Positions 35,063-46,617 of a stretch of DNA of 64,000 nt are shown piece after piece. The DNA is from Pisolithus tinctorius. Taxonomy: Eukaryota > Basidiomycota > Agaricomycetes > Boletales > Pisolithaceae. The stretch covers positions 2,604,001 through 2,668,000 of the forward strand of contig JANFAH010000005.1 of assembly GCA_024663395.1 (NCBI GenBank). Reading direction: 5' to 3'. Within the stretch, counting starts at the first letter, position 1, and every line of letters starts with the position of its first letter. The notes under the pieces are model-generated. The model searched no databases. It had not been told where the DNA came from and worked only from the letters and a program-made list of their open reading frames with translations. The position numbers were made by a program, and so were the translations under genes.

Positions 35063-35421
35063 TCGTTGCCTTAACTCTCAGGCTTGAAGCTTTCTTGAAA
35101 AGGGTCACGGACTATCACTTAAGGAATCTAATAGTGATCCACACCAAGACCCGTTATGCTCGTATATGTGGACGGACCCGGTCTGTCCTTTCCGACTTCC
35201 GTCGGCTCATTTCCCCTGCAAGGCTTATGCTGTCTAGGTCTGAAAGCAAGGTTTGCGAGACCAAGTGGCCACCACCAAACACTAGTCGACTTGGTTTGCC
35301 CGCGATCTGCATGGTAAAGGCAAGGACAATTGCCAATCATCGGCAGTGGCAGGGTGAAAACCTGAATGTTGGTGTCGGCGGGATCAAGCTTTCTGCGGTG
35401 CTCTGTGAACCACAAAGGTAG
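35063..35421 (+). pseudogene. GH3 relic 2 (exon 1 start fused to last exon)
   Basis: The first roughly 55 codons resemble GH3 exon 1 (LTLRLEAFLKR, then HTKTRYAR, then VLSDFRRLISPA). They are followed at about 35220-35270 by sequence that matches the final exon (GLPAICMVKARTIANHRQWQGENLNVGVGGIKL) and a TAG at 35419-35421. The central exons, with the nucleotide loop and DVIQVTGF motif, are missing. An internal deletion of about 1.7 kb explains it. A relic with the same start lies at 23745-24000. Confidence 0.75.
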
Positions 35422-35627
35422 ATGGCAGGGGCTTTGACTGCAGTTGTAAATTTCTATTATGGTGCCTTGTCTATTTTATATCGGGATATATTGCTACGTC
35501 ACAGGGACAAAGACCTTTAAACCGCAAAAAGAGAATCTCCTATTCACGAAAGCAGTTCCAGCCTGTCAATTTTTCTGCGTCGCGCCGCTCTGCGTCTACA
35601 CGATTAACAACAGTGCATCACTTCTAG

Positions 35628-37180
35628 TCAAGGCGAAATCGAACCTGTGTGCAATTTCTGTGCCAATGCTCGAAGTATAGCGTTCAAAGCTTCCTCCGCG
35701 TGCGGCAACTCCCCTCGTACAACTTTCCCAATCCATACAGGCATGGCAGTTGTTACATTGGGATGATCGCAGTGTGCAACGTAAATTTTGGTCAGGAGAT
35801 TTCGTACGTCTGGATACCTGGAAGGGGAAATTGAATTTATAGATAAACTTACAACCACTGATACCATCCTGATTACCTGGAAGCAAAGGTAGAGAATAGC
35901 TCTGGGACGACGTTCTGCGCAGTTATCTTGGACTGTATGTCCGTTCGGGCCTGTTCCTTGAGCGCTTTCAAATCATACTGAAGACGGCGTCATAAACAAC
36001 AATAACCTGTCAGCAGATCAGCACCCACCTTATCGGCAAGTCGGTACATGGATTTCGGAGAGCACATTGGCGCGTAGTCGGTCGGCCCATGGTGGATATG
36101 TGTGCTTATCAGGGGCTGTGATCGAAGAGGGGCGAATGATATATGCCCAGTGTAAATGTAGAAAACAAGCGCTTTCCACCTGATTCTTCTCAGTTGTGAG
36201 TATCGCTCTCCGTGAGATCGGGCTCACGTCTTGAATGCAACATCCTTGACACAAATTTTCCGGAGAAAATTGGGAGGTTTACCAGAGGTTGCTGACACAG
36301 GATCGTCGGAATCATCCACCTATATGTCTTGTATTAGCACGGATGTAGCGAGCTAGCTGTGACCTACTGAGGCTTCGGAGCTTGATCTGATGCTTTCCAA
36401 TCCGACTTCGCCATTTTGGATACCTTCAGAATTCTGGGCTTCTTGGTCGTGCTGGTCATCATCGCCGTTCCAGTCCTCTTCGGTGACATCCAGGTCACTG
36501 TCGCATTCATACCCATACTCCTCAACAGACAACCTTTCGTCTAACAAACGAGCAGAGCTTGAATTGTCATGGAGACGTGTGGTGTTTGCCTCCACGAAAT
36601 CTCCGCTTAACACTGTGAATCTTCCAACGTCACGTCAATATATGGGGGAAAAGGACTCACACATCTCAAAGTAGGGAACCACGGTCGCCAACATCCCGCT
36701 GTTTGCGAAGACAGGGCGGGGAAATTCAACGAATCCAGACGACGTGCGTGAGTACAGATAAAAAACTGTGTCTCTAAAGTCAACAGAGGTGAGAGAGGCT
36801 TCCAGGGTTTTAAACAGGAGTTGCTCCCTCGAAACTGCACCCTGCGATGTAGAGATAACCAATAGACTAGGCTGCTCTGGGGCGAGATGCATCCCAAAGA
36901 AGATGACATCAGCCTTTTGTGGTGGACGAACACCCTGCTGATAGTCAGCGAGACGCAATTCCTACGTATGTTGGTTGTTGATGAGAAGCCTCAGATCATA
37001 AAGTTGGAGGGAGGATAAGCATACCTCGAACGATGAAAAGCGATAAGACTGCATGGCGGTGATGCTACAAAACGTGCCTTTCACACTGCAGTCAGGCTCA
37101 GTCAATTTGGTTAACTCGTAGGCATGTGTAAGGGACGATATTGCACTGGCGGATAGCCCAAAACCACACGTCGCAGCCAT
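35628..37180 (-). CDS. BTB/POZ domain protein
   Basis: Spliced minus-strand gene from ATG 37180 to stop 35628-35630. Reading order: MAATCGFGLSASAISSLTHA; an exon (36958 to about 36635) with FRDTVFYLYSRTSSGFVEFP and GMLATVVPYFEM; an exon with a very acidic loop (YECDSDLDVTEEDWNGDDD); KDVAFKT; a CSPKSMYRLADK-type BTB-back segment near 36040; then YDLKALKEQARTDIQSKITA and a final LLTKIYVAHCDHPNVTTAM exon. This is the pattern of the large basidiomycete family of speckle-type BTB proteins, usually about 350-450 residues, which are thought to bind cullin-3 or act as adaptors. Partner unknown. Its 3' end is copied at 24110-24488. It shares a 187-bp divergent promoter with CWC22. Confidence 0.62.
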
Positions 37181-37367
37181 GACTAGTACAGCCGCCTATC
37201 ACCTCGTGATGTCGAGCGGACACGTTATGTAACTGCGCGGTTGTGAAAAGTCTACCCCTAATTCATTGTCTATAATAAAGTGGCTGTGAGTTGTGTCCTG
37301 TCAAAACAGAGGCAAATAGATCGATGGCGACGTTTTCGAAGCGGTTTTGGGGCCACTGACCACGACG
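37181..37367. promoter_or_regulatory. Short divergent promoter BTB gene / CWC22
   Basis: 187 bp between opposite start codons (37180 minus, 37368 plus). A tataataaag TATA-like stretch lies at about 37270-37279 on the CWC22 side. It marks the border between the duplicated block and the housekeeping half of the window. Confidence 0.5.
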
Positions 37368-40266
37368 ATGGCTACAGCGGCAACATCGATTCCTATGGAT
37401 TCTAGCAGAGCCGTAGGAAAGAAACGGTGCCTTTGAAATGTTGTTAACGTGTGGTATTCACAACTAACGACTGCCCAGGTCACGTTCACCATCCTCTGAT
37501 GGCTCTCGCGGCCCTCCTCCGACCCGAAGGAGGTCACGTTCACCACCACCGCCACGGACGAAACTTGACTTACCCAAGGTTCAAGATGTAGATCCCGTGC
37601 GACGTGCTCAGAGAGAGAGGGAATTGGCTGCTCGAATGGCAGCAGTTGAGCTCGACAAGACTGCTAAACAGGATTCTGCACAGGAGCAAGCAGACAAGCA
37701 GGCCGAGTTCCAAAAATTGATCAGTAACTCTCGTTCTGGTGGCGTTTATGTCCCCCCCGCTCGACTCCGTGCCATGCAGGCCGCCGCTGCAACGGACAAA
37801 TCAAGTCAGGAGTACCAGCGGTTGTCCTGGGACGCGCTGCGCAAATCAATCACTGGTATCGTTAACCGAGTCAACATTGCCAACATCAAGCAGGTTGTTC
37901 CAGAACTATTCTCAGAAAACCTCATACGAGGACGAGGGCTGTTCGCGCGCAGCGTCATGAAAGCACAGGCATCCAGTTTACCCTTTACACCTGTTTTCGC
38001 CGCTCTGGTGGCCATTATCAACACAAAACTTCCTCAAGTGGGAGAGCTCGTCTTAACCCGGCTTATAAGCCAGTTTCGACGTGCGTTCAAGCGTAACGAC
38101 AAAGTAAGTCGCAATTCTCTTCGCCTGTTTCGAATCGTTGATGTCATGCCGGACAGACCGTTTGTCATTCTTCGACAACCTTCATTGCTCACCTTGTCAA
38201 TCAAGCTGTCGCACATGAGATTATTGCGCTTGAAACCCTCATCTTCCTCCTTGAGCGCCCAACGGATGACTCAATTGAGATTGCGGTTGGCTTCATGCGT
38301 GAGGTCGGCGCGTTTCTGGCGGAAAATTCTCCGAAAGCAAATGCGCTCGTTTTCGACCGTTTCCGTGATGTTCTCAACGAGGGGACTATCAGCCATCGCG
38401 TACAATATATGATAGAGGTGCTTATGCAGGTCCGGAAAGACAAGTACAAGGACAACCCAGTCATACCAGACGGGTTGGACCTCGTAGAGGAAGAGGAGCA
38501 AATTACACACCACATACGCCTTGAAGAGGAGCTGCAAGTGCAAGAAGGGCTCAGTGAGTTTCCGTCGTCTGTTACCAGTTTTAGTATTTGAAGCGTTCGG
38601 GCAGATATTTTTAAGTTCGATCCCAATTACGCGGAGAACGAGGAAAAGTACAAAGCAATAAAAGCTGAGATTCTTGGAGAGGGCTCTGACGATGAATCTG
38701 GTTCAGAGGAGTCCAGCGAGGAAGAAGAAGAGGAAGGTATGCGACTCTTTCACTCCCTATGTCATAATTTTGACCCTTCAGCAGCTGAAGAACAAGATGG
38801 TATATTGGATCAGACGGGGACGAACTTGGTCAATCTACGACGAATGATATACCTCACTATCATGAACGCTCTCAACTACGAAGAAGCGGTCCACAAGCTC
38901 TTAAAGATCCAGTTGAAGGAAGGAGAAGAGGTGAGTATCGTTGTCTTAATTACTTCAAACTCATCCTCATGACCGCTGGTTAGATCGAGCTCATCAACAT
39001 GATTATCGAGTGTTGTTCGCAAGAGCGCTCTTACTCTACCTTCTACGGCCTTGTTGGGGAACGATTTAGTCGGCTTAATCGGGTCTGGATGGAATGTATC
39101 GAACAAGCATTCGACAACTACTACCATACCGTTCACCGATACGAGACCAACCGACTCCGCAACATTGCGCGGTTCTTTGGGCATATGTTCGCCAATGACG
39201 CGATCTCCTGGGTCAACCTCGGTTGCATCAAAATGAACGAGGACGATACGACGTCGAGTTCCCGTATTTTTGTCAAGATCATGATGCAGGAGGTGATGGA
39301 GAGTATGGGTTTGAAGGCTCTTGCAGAGCGATTCAAGGACGAAGAAATAAAGGTCGCATGCAAAGACATGTTCCCTATGGACAATCCGAAGAATACTCGC
39401 TTCTCGATCAACTACTTCACGAGTATCGGACTCGGTATACTGACGGAGGATATGAGAGAGTACTTAAAGGTAGATTTCACTGCCGTGTCCAGAGTTTCGA
39501 GATCGCTGAGACGTTGCAGAATGCTCCGCGTCTAATCATGGAACAACGCCGCGCACTGCTCGAGCAAGAATCCTCCTCTTCAGATTCAGATTCTTCGGAC
39601 GACTCAGACTCAGACTCAGATGATTCAAGCTCAGACTCGGGCACGACGTCCGATGCTTCTGACTCATCTATTGATTCCCGACGACGTTCCCGACGCTCAC
39701 CTACCCCACGAAGAGACTACAGTAAAGGTCGCAGTCGGGGCCCGGCTCGGAGCCCAGACGACTCGCGCGACTACAGGCCACATGGACGCGACGGGGAATA
39801 CACTCGGGAACGTGATCGCAATTACGCGCGAGACAAGTACCGCGATGACTCGCGTTCCCTGCCTTCTTCCCCTCGTCGGTCTCCCTCACTTCGTCGATCT
39901 CCCTCTCCACCTCGTCGATCTCCCTCCCCACCTCGTCGGTACCGTGATGACCGCATGACGGGCAGACAAAACCTTCCTCCCCACTACCACCATGATTCAC
40001 CCCCGCGTCGACCCCGGGAAGACGACCGTGAACGGGACAGAGAAAGGGAACGAGAAAGGTCACGCGTCGATGGATATGGTCGGCGGGGAAGGGATGATTC
40101 GCGGGATCACCGATCTGAAAAGGAACGGGATAGGGGCTACTATTCGAGGGACGGCGGTAGGTATCGCGGCGACTATAGGCGTCGCTCTCCGAGCGTAAAG
40201 CGTGACTCTCCGAGCCCGAGGCGCCGAAGGTTGGATGAGAGGGACTACGATGACCGGAGCAGATAG
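37368..40266 (+). CDS. CWC22: Pre-mRNA splicing factor CWC22
   Basis: Seven exons (37368-37426, 37479-38103, 38157-38553, 38605-38736, 38785-38930, 38984-39469, 39520-40266) join in phase to 863 residues. CWC22 is a spliceosome component that binds the DEAD-box factor eIF4A3 through its MIF4G domain. Visible: an RS/Pro-rich head (GKKRSRSPSS), a MIF4G region (SWDALRKSITGIVNRVNIAN, then FAALVAIINTKLPQVGELVL, then TTFIAHLVNQAVAHEI), a Ser/Glu acidic linker, an MA3 region (LRRMIYLTIMNALNYEEAVHKLL, then QERSYSTFYGLVGERFSRL), NAPRLIMEQR, and a long Arg/Ser-rich tail from about residue 620. The tail is larger than in yeast, as usual in basidiomycetes. The first exon is placed by the in-frame join AAACG|GTCACG. 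Confidence 0.85.
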
Positions 40267-40788
40267 GCATGCTCGATTTTGAATGACGAGTGTGAGGTAT
40301 TATAATCTCTTGTGTACCATTGTGGCGACTCGAAAAAGTTACGAGTCTATGCTACTATTATCTTGTTCATAATTCAGTGGACACTGTCCCGTCGTCCATG
40401 CATAGCTATAAGTCAGTCCAGCAGCATGAAGTGGGTACCAGCAGGGCGTGGGGAACCAAGTAGTTAGGGGCAATGTATACGGTTTGATAAACGGTTTTTA
40501 TTGCGAAGTTCTTGCTAGCGAGGTGCCTCCGCAAGCGCCTGAGTCGCCTTATTAACCAGACTGAGGAGGATCTCCAGCCAAAAACGAGTAAAAGACAACA
40601 AATTGTTGCTGAATATTTCGAGACAAGAGGGGCAGTGTTACATACATACGACATAGGGATATATTTCATCTAGCTGCTCTAGCAGGATATCATCGCATCA
40701 TCAAAAATCATGATCATCGACAACGGTCCAACCTTTCTCAGAAAAAGACGACATTCGTTCCTGGTATACAAACATTGATGGGGTAGCG
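40267..40788. other. Convergent intergenic region
   Basis: 3' ends of CWC22 (+) and the M50B gene (-) face each other. Frame 40406-40669 (-) is not supported by any motif. AT-rich stretches fit untranslated ends. Confidence 0.5.
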
Positions 40789-42219
40789 TCACGCAAGAAT
40801 GTTCCAAACAAATGTTGTTACGGTTATAAGAAGGAACGTCGGAATGGGTGCACCGAGAACGGCGCCGCTGGAGCCCGGGACGGGAAGGAAATGGGATGCG
40901 TCTGATTGTTGTTGAGCTTCTGACTCCTGTGAAGCAGTGAGCAGCCATGTTAACCTACGCAATCAGTTTACCAACCTTGAATGCGACGATGCCGACTAGT
41001 ACGCCAGCAGCGAAAAAGATGATCGCTATGATCAACCAAATGACACCCCAAACTGTGGCATAACAGTCGGTCAAGATGAGCAATGGGCCCGCAGAAATAT
41101 GGAAACACGTACCTTGAGATGGGAAGCATCCACAAATCCGTGCAAACGCGGATGCATCAGAGTTGTTTACCTTGCGTTCGATGGTATCGTCTGCAACGTA
41201 CCAACTTAATGCTTCATATCGACAGCAGCATCGAAGCTGACATACCAATTACATCCCAAATCACATACAGATCTGACATCACGCCTATAAACAAGACCTG
41301 GGAAACAGGTTATGAGTGTTGCTCGGAGCCGAAAAGAGGTAAAACCCCACAAAATACCGCAGGGCTACACCACCCTCAATAAACCAAAACATGACGATCA
41401 AGCCCGACATGCCAAGAATCAAGACCCATGATCTATGGACGGAATATCAAAAGGCGGGACGCCACCTCACCGTGAGGTGGCCACTCACAGCCAATTTTTC
41501 CTCGCCCACCAAAGCGTGAACAGGAAAAAGACAGCAAGTGCGAGAGAGGCAACTTTACTGGCGTTGGTATCGAATCCGCAGGCGATGAGGCACGCTCCAA
41601 TGAAAGAGGAGCCGAGGTATCCTGCCGGAAGACTGATCCACGGTATACCGCCAGACATTCGAGTCTCGCCTCCTTCATCAGCTATAAACGCTGTATTAGC
41701 AATATTGAAATGAGGTTGCTAACAAGGCCACTAACGGTCTAATTCTATCGAGTGGATAGTGGCACAAGTCAACATTCCTGCGATCGCGTGACTCATCTAA
41801 CGGGTATCCATCCGTTAACCCAGCCACATTCGAGATGCAATGCAGGGAGTTGCTTACTTCGTGAAAACCGACAGTGAGCAGTCTATAAAACTCGTCATTT
41901 CGCTAGGACCAGGAATGTGAATCTCAGGGCAACGTACTTGAAAGGATAAACTGTGAGGTGTGGCGAACATATCAGTTACTACGTCTTCCCCACCGCAAAC
42001 CTCATACGTACTTATCCAACTAAGATACGGTACATGCCTAACAACCCGGACCAATCAAACTCGGAGAAATGAGGAATAGGAAGATACATACCAAAGAATG
42101 GCAATTGCAACAACATAACATCCTGCTACGATCAACGTCACCTTTTGAGTTGCGTTTGGGGTGAGGTCTGAGGCGGCATCTCTGGAATACAAATAGTGCT
42201 CGTCATCAAGGATGGGCAT
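40789..42219 (-). CDS. Peptidase M50B-like membrane metalloprotease
   Basis: Multi-exon minus-strand gene from ATG 42219 (MPILDDEHYLYSRDAASDL). A first helix (TLIVAGCYVVAIAILW) is spliced to a HVPYLSW exon, then FHE|MSHAIAGMLTCA, where the zinc-binding HExxH motif (HEMSH) is split by an intron (GTAAGC at about 41862). Then come DEGGETRMSGGIPWISLPAG with a helix (GSSFIGACLIACGF), TLWWARKNWL, VIDDTIERKVNNSDASAFA and a last helix (WGVIWLIIAIIFFAAGVLV). This order fits PF13398 (M50B-like) proteins of fungi, typically 230-280 residues. Splicing after VAFK to an ESEAQQQSDASHFLP exon extends the tail to a stop at 40789-40791; without that splice the frame stops at 40955. Substrate unknown. Confidence 0.65.
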
Positions 42220-42625
42220 TTCGTATATGGTCGTAAAGAAAGAGGCGTTCAAGGAAGCGCAGTATTTGCGTCGACGTGCAAATTCACCGCACTGCCAACA
42301 AACCAACGCCAAGCTGACCCAGGAATCCCACTATATAAGCCCGATTTGGCAGCAGGTTGCAATTTGTTCGCCTTACGCCGAAATGAAACGGCAAATTTCA
42401 TTTCCCGTGTGCCGCGCAACCGGACATTACTGTAATATTAGTTCACCAGCTGGCTGTGATGCCGTTGTCATGAGAAATCGTGAATTCAAGTTCCAATTAG
42501 ATAGAAATATTAGGCAACAACAAGGTATGTGTGAAAACAAGTCGACCAATTACACTGCACGCCGGTAGGAAAACATGGAAAAATACAACAGGGAAGTGTG
42601 GGGAGTAGAAGCGGGGCTCAAGAGC
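42220..42625. other. Intergenic region M50B / eEF3
   Basis: About 400 bp between the M50B start and the eEF3 stop, both on the minus strand. It should hold the M50B promoter and eEF3 3' untranslated DNA. A TATATAAG sequence (about 42332-42339) is the only motif noticed. No gene seen. Confidence 0.5.
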
Positions 42626-45600
42626 TCATTCATCCTCGTCGCTGAACACTTCCTCACCCCGTTTCCTGCGAGCCATGCGATCCTTCTTCTTCTTGCGCAA
42701 TTCCGAAGACGTCAGCTTCTTGGTCTTCTTGACATCAATCTTGTTACCCATTGCGTCGTATTGCACATCCTCTTCTCCGTCTTTCTTGTCAATACGAGGA
42801 CCTGAGCCCTGTCCCTCAACCCAGTTGTGACCGGACGCCTCGAGGTGGCCGTCACGCATAGCCCACACCCTAACAAAGCCACATGAGAAGGGTGCTTCCT
42901 TTCCATAAGGGGAACACGTACTCGGTACAGAGGGATTCGGAGAAGTCCCTGTTGTGTGTAATAATAAGCACACCTCCCTCAAAGACCTTCAATGCCGCAA
43001 TAAGGGCGGCAAGTGATTCACGGTCGAGATAGTCTAAAAAAGTAGAGGTTACTTCATACCATGGCAAACAACCGAATGTCAAACTTACTAGTAGGCTCGT
43101 CCAAGCAAATGATGTGAGGACGACGCCATGTAGCAGCACCAAGGACGATTTTAACCTTCTGACCACCCGACAGACCTCGCATAGAATTGTGGGAAACGAA
43201 CTCGGGCTCAAGACCGAAGTCAGCAAAGTGCTTCTCGATCTCACGACGGACGAGGGGTCGCAGCAGACCAAGGCGCTGAGCCTCACGAGTATCAACCTCG
43301 AGAACTTTCTGGATAGCGGCAAATCTTGGTCAGCCTTCGCTGCAACATGAGAGAACTGAGCTAGTTTACCTTCTCGAAACCACGCTTAACGAGTTCGTCA
43401 CGAGGAATCCAAAGGTTCTCGGTCGACGAAAGACCCTTGAAAGATACCTCGTATTCATATGATTGCTTCAGCTTTTTGCGAGAAGTAATCTCATCGATAA
43501 TCCTCTTTTGGCCCTCGTGAATGTAGAGCGAGCCATCCTTCATCTTCTGCACCTCGGCTTCGGTAATCTGACGGCTAGCCTTGGTCATCTCCTCCAAATC
43601 TTCACCCGTCTGGTAACGCCAGAGCATGTACTCCAGGGCAGTCTTATCGAGATGGTTATCAATGTGGTGGAATGCATGCTGCGCAACGTAACCGATGACC
43701 AAGTTCGGGTGCTTCCAAATCTCGCCGCCCTTGTTCGGCTCAGTGTCACCAATGAGCAATTTGACGAGTGTCGATTTTCCGGAACCGTTAGGCCCCAAGA
43801 CGGCGACCCGAGAAGAAAGGGAAACTTGCAGAGTGATATCGTACAGCTGCTGGACGTTCGATGTAGGGTATTGGAATCCAACTTTGCGCATCTTCAACAG
43901 AGACTTTTCCTTGGTCTTGACACCATCGAGAAGAGGTGGGTCGGGGAGCTTGAACTTGTAATCCTCAGCGGCCTCAAGAGTGTAGTAAGACTTGGCCTCT
44001 GGTACTTGCTTAACGAAGTTCTCCAGAGTACCGCGGTACCTCTTGATCTTGAATCGGTTGAGGTGGAGAACATCGGTGATTGTGTTGTTGAGGAAGCCAG
44101 AATCGTGAGACACGATAACTAACAGAGATAAGAATAAAGAATCGGTAAGTAGAGCAGACACATACTGGATGTACAGGTCTTGAGCGAGACGAGATAGTTC
44201 TCCAGCCAGGCAACGTTGATAACATCCAAGTGGTTAGTAGGCTCATCGAGGAGGAGGATATCAGCCTTGAAGAGCATGGCGCGGGCAAGGGCGAGCTTCA
44301 TCTTCCAACCACCAGACAAGCTTCCAATGGATTGTTTCTGGCGCTCGTCACTGAAACCGACGGAAGCGAGAGTCTCAACAACCTCGGTCTCAGTAGCTTG
44401 GATGCGCTTGTCGGAGACGATAAATTGGAGAACAGAGGTATCCGCATCGCTGCCATCGATATCGTGCTCAACGTAGAAGGTGCGAACCTCATCTGGGGAC
44501 GGGAAGCCCTCGACCTGGCCATTGTGGATGGCACGCATGAGGGTGGACTTGCCGGTACCGTTCTTACCGCAAAGACCATAACGGTGACCGCGCTTAAGAC
44601 GAAGGGTAGCCGTGTTCAAGAGGATCTTAGCGCCGTAAGCAAGGGAGAACTGGCAATTGCACAGGTCTTCACCCTCTTCCTCATCCTCCGGTACGTCATC
44701 ATCATCGTCACCTTCAGTGGCCGAGCGAACAACCCAATCGCGCGTAATACCCGCAGGATCAGGAGTGGAGGCAGCAAAACCAAGGAAAGGTGCGAGGCTC
44801 TCCCACTCAGCGACGTCAAAGTTCTTCGCATTGACAAGGTTGGCCGCCAGACGCGAGACGTACACGACGTTCACATCAGCGGACGAAGGGGGAGTGGCGC
44901 CTGCCTTCTTATAGACGGAGGTAAGGCCCGACGTCATCTGAGATGCTTCGGCAAACTTCAGAGGTGGCAGATCAGTGCCGTCGCTGCCTTCAGGGACCTG
45001 CCCAATTTGACGGAGGGTCGCGATGGCTTTGCCAACGACTCCACGAGCCTCAGGGTCACCAATGGATGACTCGATCTTGATGAGACCGGGTAGCAGCTTA
45101 GGCAAGAAAGGTCGGACCGTGATGTGGGAGTCGACCAACTTAGACATGTTGTCAACAATACTAAAAATATATCCATCAGTGACGCAATTGACGGATGACG
45201 ACAAATGCACTTACACAGCAACCTTGCGTTTCGTAGCAGTAAGCTTCTCGTTGATACCACGTGACAAAAGCGGAACCATCAAGGAAAGCGTAGCAGAGTC
45301 TACTTCAGAAACGAACGTAGTAGCCGAAAGAAGCTGAATGGTATTAGGGACCTCTTCGACTGGGTTGATTAGGGAGTTGATAAGTGCCGGAATAAACCGT
45401 TCGATATCCTTGTTGGAAATTAATACACAGGCCTTGGTAAGCGAATCGCGGGCAGCCTTCTTCACGTCAGCCTTGGTGTCCCAAATAGCCTCCGAGAGGA
45501 CGGGAATAATGTCGGGCATGAGCCGAGCAGTCTGCAAAGGGGCACTGGCAACGAGCTGGTTGAGTACGACGAGCGCACCAGTTTTGATTTGCCACTTTCC

Positions 45601-46065
45601 AGCCGTCTTAATCTGGTGGAGGAGGGCGGGGAGAAGAAGAGCAGTCGCCCATGGGTTCATAGTAGCAGCAAACTGACGAACAGCCTCAACAGCTGCATTG
45701 CGAGCGGCAGGGATTTTGTCGGCAAATGCCTCAATAAGAGCATCGTAGAGACCAGAATCTATGAAAATGGGCTCAAGAGCCTTAGTCGCACCGGCTTCTG
45801 CGAGAGCAGTTACGGCCTGGGCAGCGCCCTCGCGCGCAGCAGGAGATTTTTTGTCAGCAAGCGCCTTGACGGCGGCTTCGGCGAATCCGACCGCTGTAAG
45901 GCCAGCCGGGCCATAATTTTGGACCGCAGAAGCCAAAGTCTTGGAGGCTGCGAGGCGACTAGCCTTGTCAGCGGCAAAGAGAGATGCGACGTCGACACCC
46001 TCAACGGAGCCCTTGAGAGCAGCAGGGGTTGCGGGGACAGCAGAACTAGCAGTGACAGCTGGCAT
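42626..46065 (-). CDS. Translation elongation factor 3 (eEF3), ABC-F ATPase
   Basis: Six exons (46065-45215, 45160-44166, 44118-43370, 43308-43089, 43033-42922, 42869-42626) join in phase to 1,056 residues, the length of fungal eEF3. eEF3 is the ribosome-bound ATPase that releases E-site tRNA during elongation; it is specific to fungi and some protists. N-terminal Ala-rich HEAT repeats run to about residue 320. ABC1 carries Walker [10 protein letters not shown] and signature [15 protein letters not shown] with [14 protein letters not shown]2 carries GPNGSGKST and [16 protein letters not shown] with LDEPTS, with the chromodomain insert between ([20 protein letters not shown]). A basic tail follows ([20 protein letters not shown]), ending in the acidic DEDE. 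Codon use is strongly biased, so long frames appear on the opposite strand; these are shadows. Confidence 0.93.
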
Positions 46066-46617
46066 TTTTATCTGAAGGAAGATGAGGGAGAAGACTACAA
46101 AAGGAGGAGAAACGAGCTAACAGTAGACAGTATAGAACTCAAGCTTGGATTTTCTTCTAAGAGCGACTAAGCAAACGAAGACCTGGCAAAAAGGTTCAAA
46201 GAACACTAAGTCTATGGAATGGCTGAAATGCCTACGCGAAGAGAGCTCAGTATGGGGACAACGGAGGGAAGAAGGGACTGACCTCTATGAAGAACAAAGG
46301 GGAAAAAAAAAGGAACTGAGAGGGGGGTCTGAGGGAGAAAAAAAAGGAGGACACGAGATTTGTATCTATATGGAGTGGTATGGGCGGAGCTTTAAATATA
46401 ACCCAGATATGGCGATCAGATCCGGTGCCATCCTGTGTCACAAAAAAAAACAAAAGCCCAGACCCCCAAATGCAGCACAGGCCCCTTGCTGTGTAGTACG
46501 AAAAATGGTGACTCTTTGTCGTTACCCCCCGTAGTTGTATTCACAGCGAAAAAGATGATATTGTTTGGTATCACCTCTACAACAAAGGACACACTGCTAG
46601 GAGGATAAGTCGAAATT
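46066..46617 (-). promoter_or_regulatory. eEF3 promoter and leader
   Basis: About 550 bp upstream of the eEF3 ATG. On the minus strand it shows pyrimidine-rich tracts (complement of the AGGGAGAAAAAAAAGGAGG run near 46330) and a TATATTTAAAG-type TATA at 46392-46402. This is as expected for a strong housekeeping promoter; a leader intron is possible. The downstream gene is V-ATPase subunit a on the same strand. Confidence 0.5.

Noticed and set aside
39701..40270. Minus-strand frame of 189 codons
   Set aside because: Antisense of the Arg/Ser-rich CWC22 tail, a low-complexity stretch.
43463..45069. Two long plus-strand frames opposite eEF3 (43463-44122 and 44230-45069)
   Set aside because: Shadows of the strongly codon-biased eEF3 gene; no start signals, no domains.
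45589..46170. Plus-strand frame of 193 codons
   Set aside because: Antisense to eEF3 exon 1 and leader; no motif.
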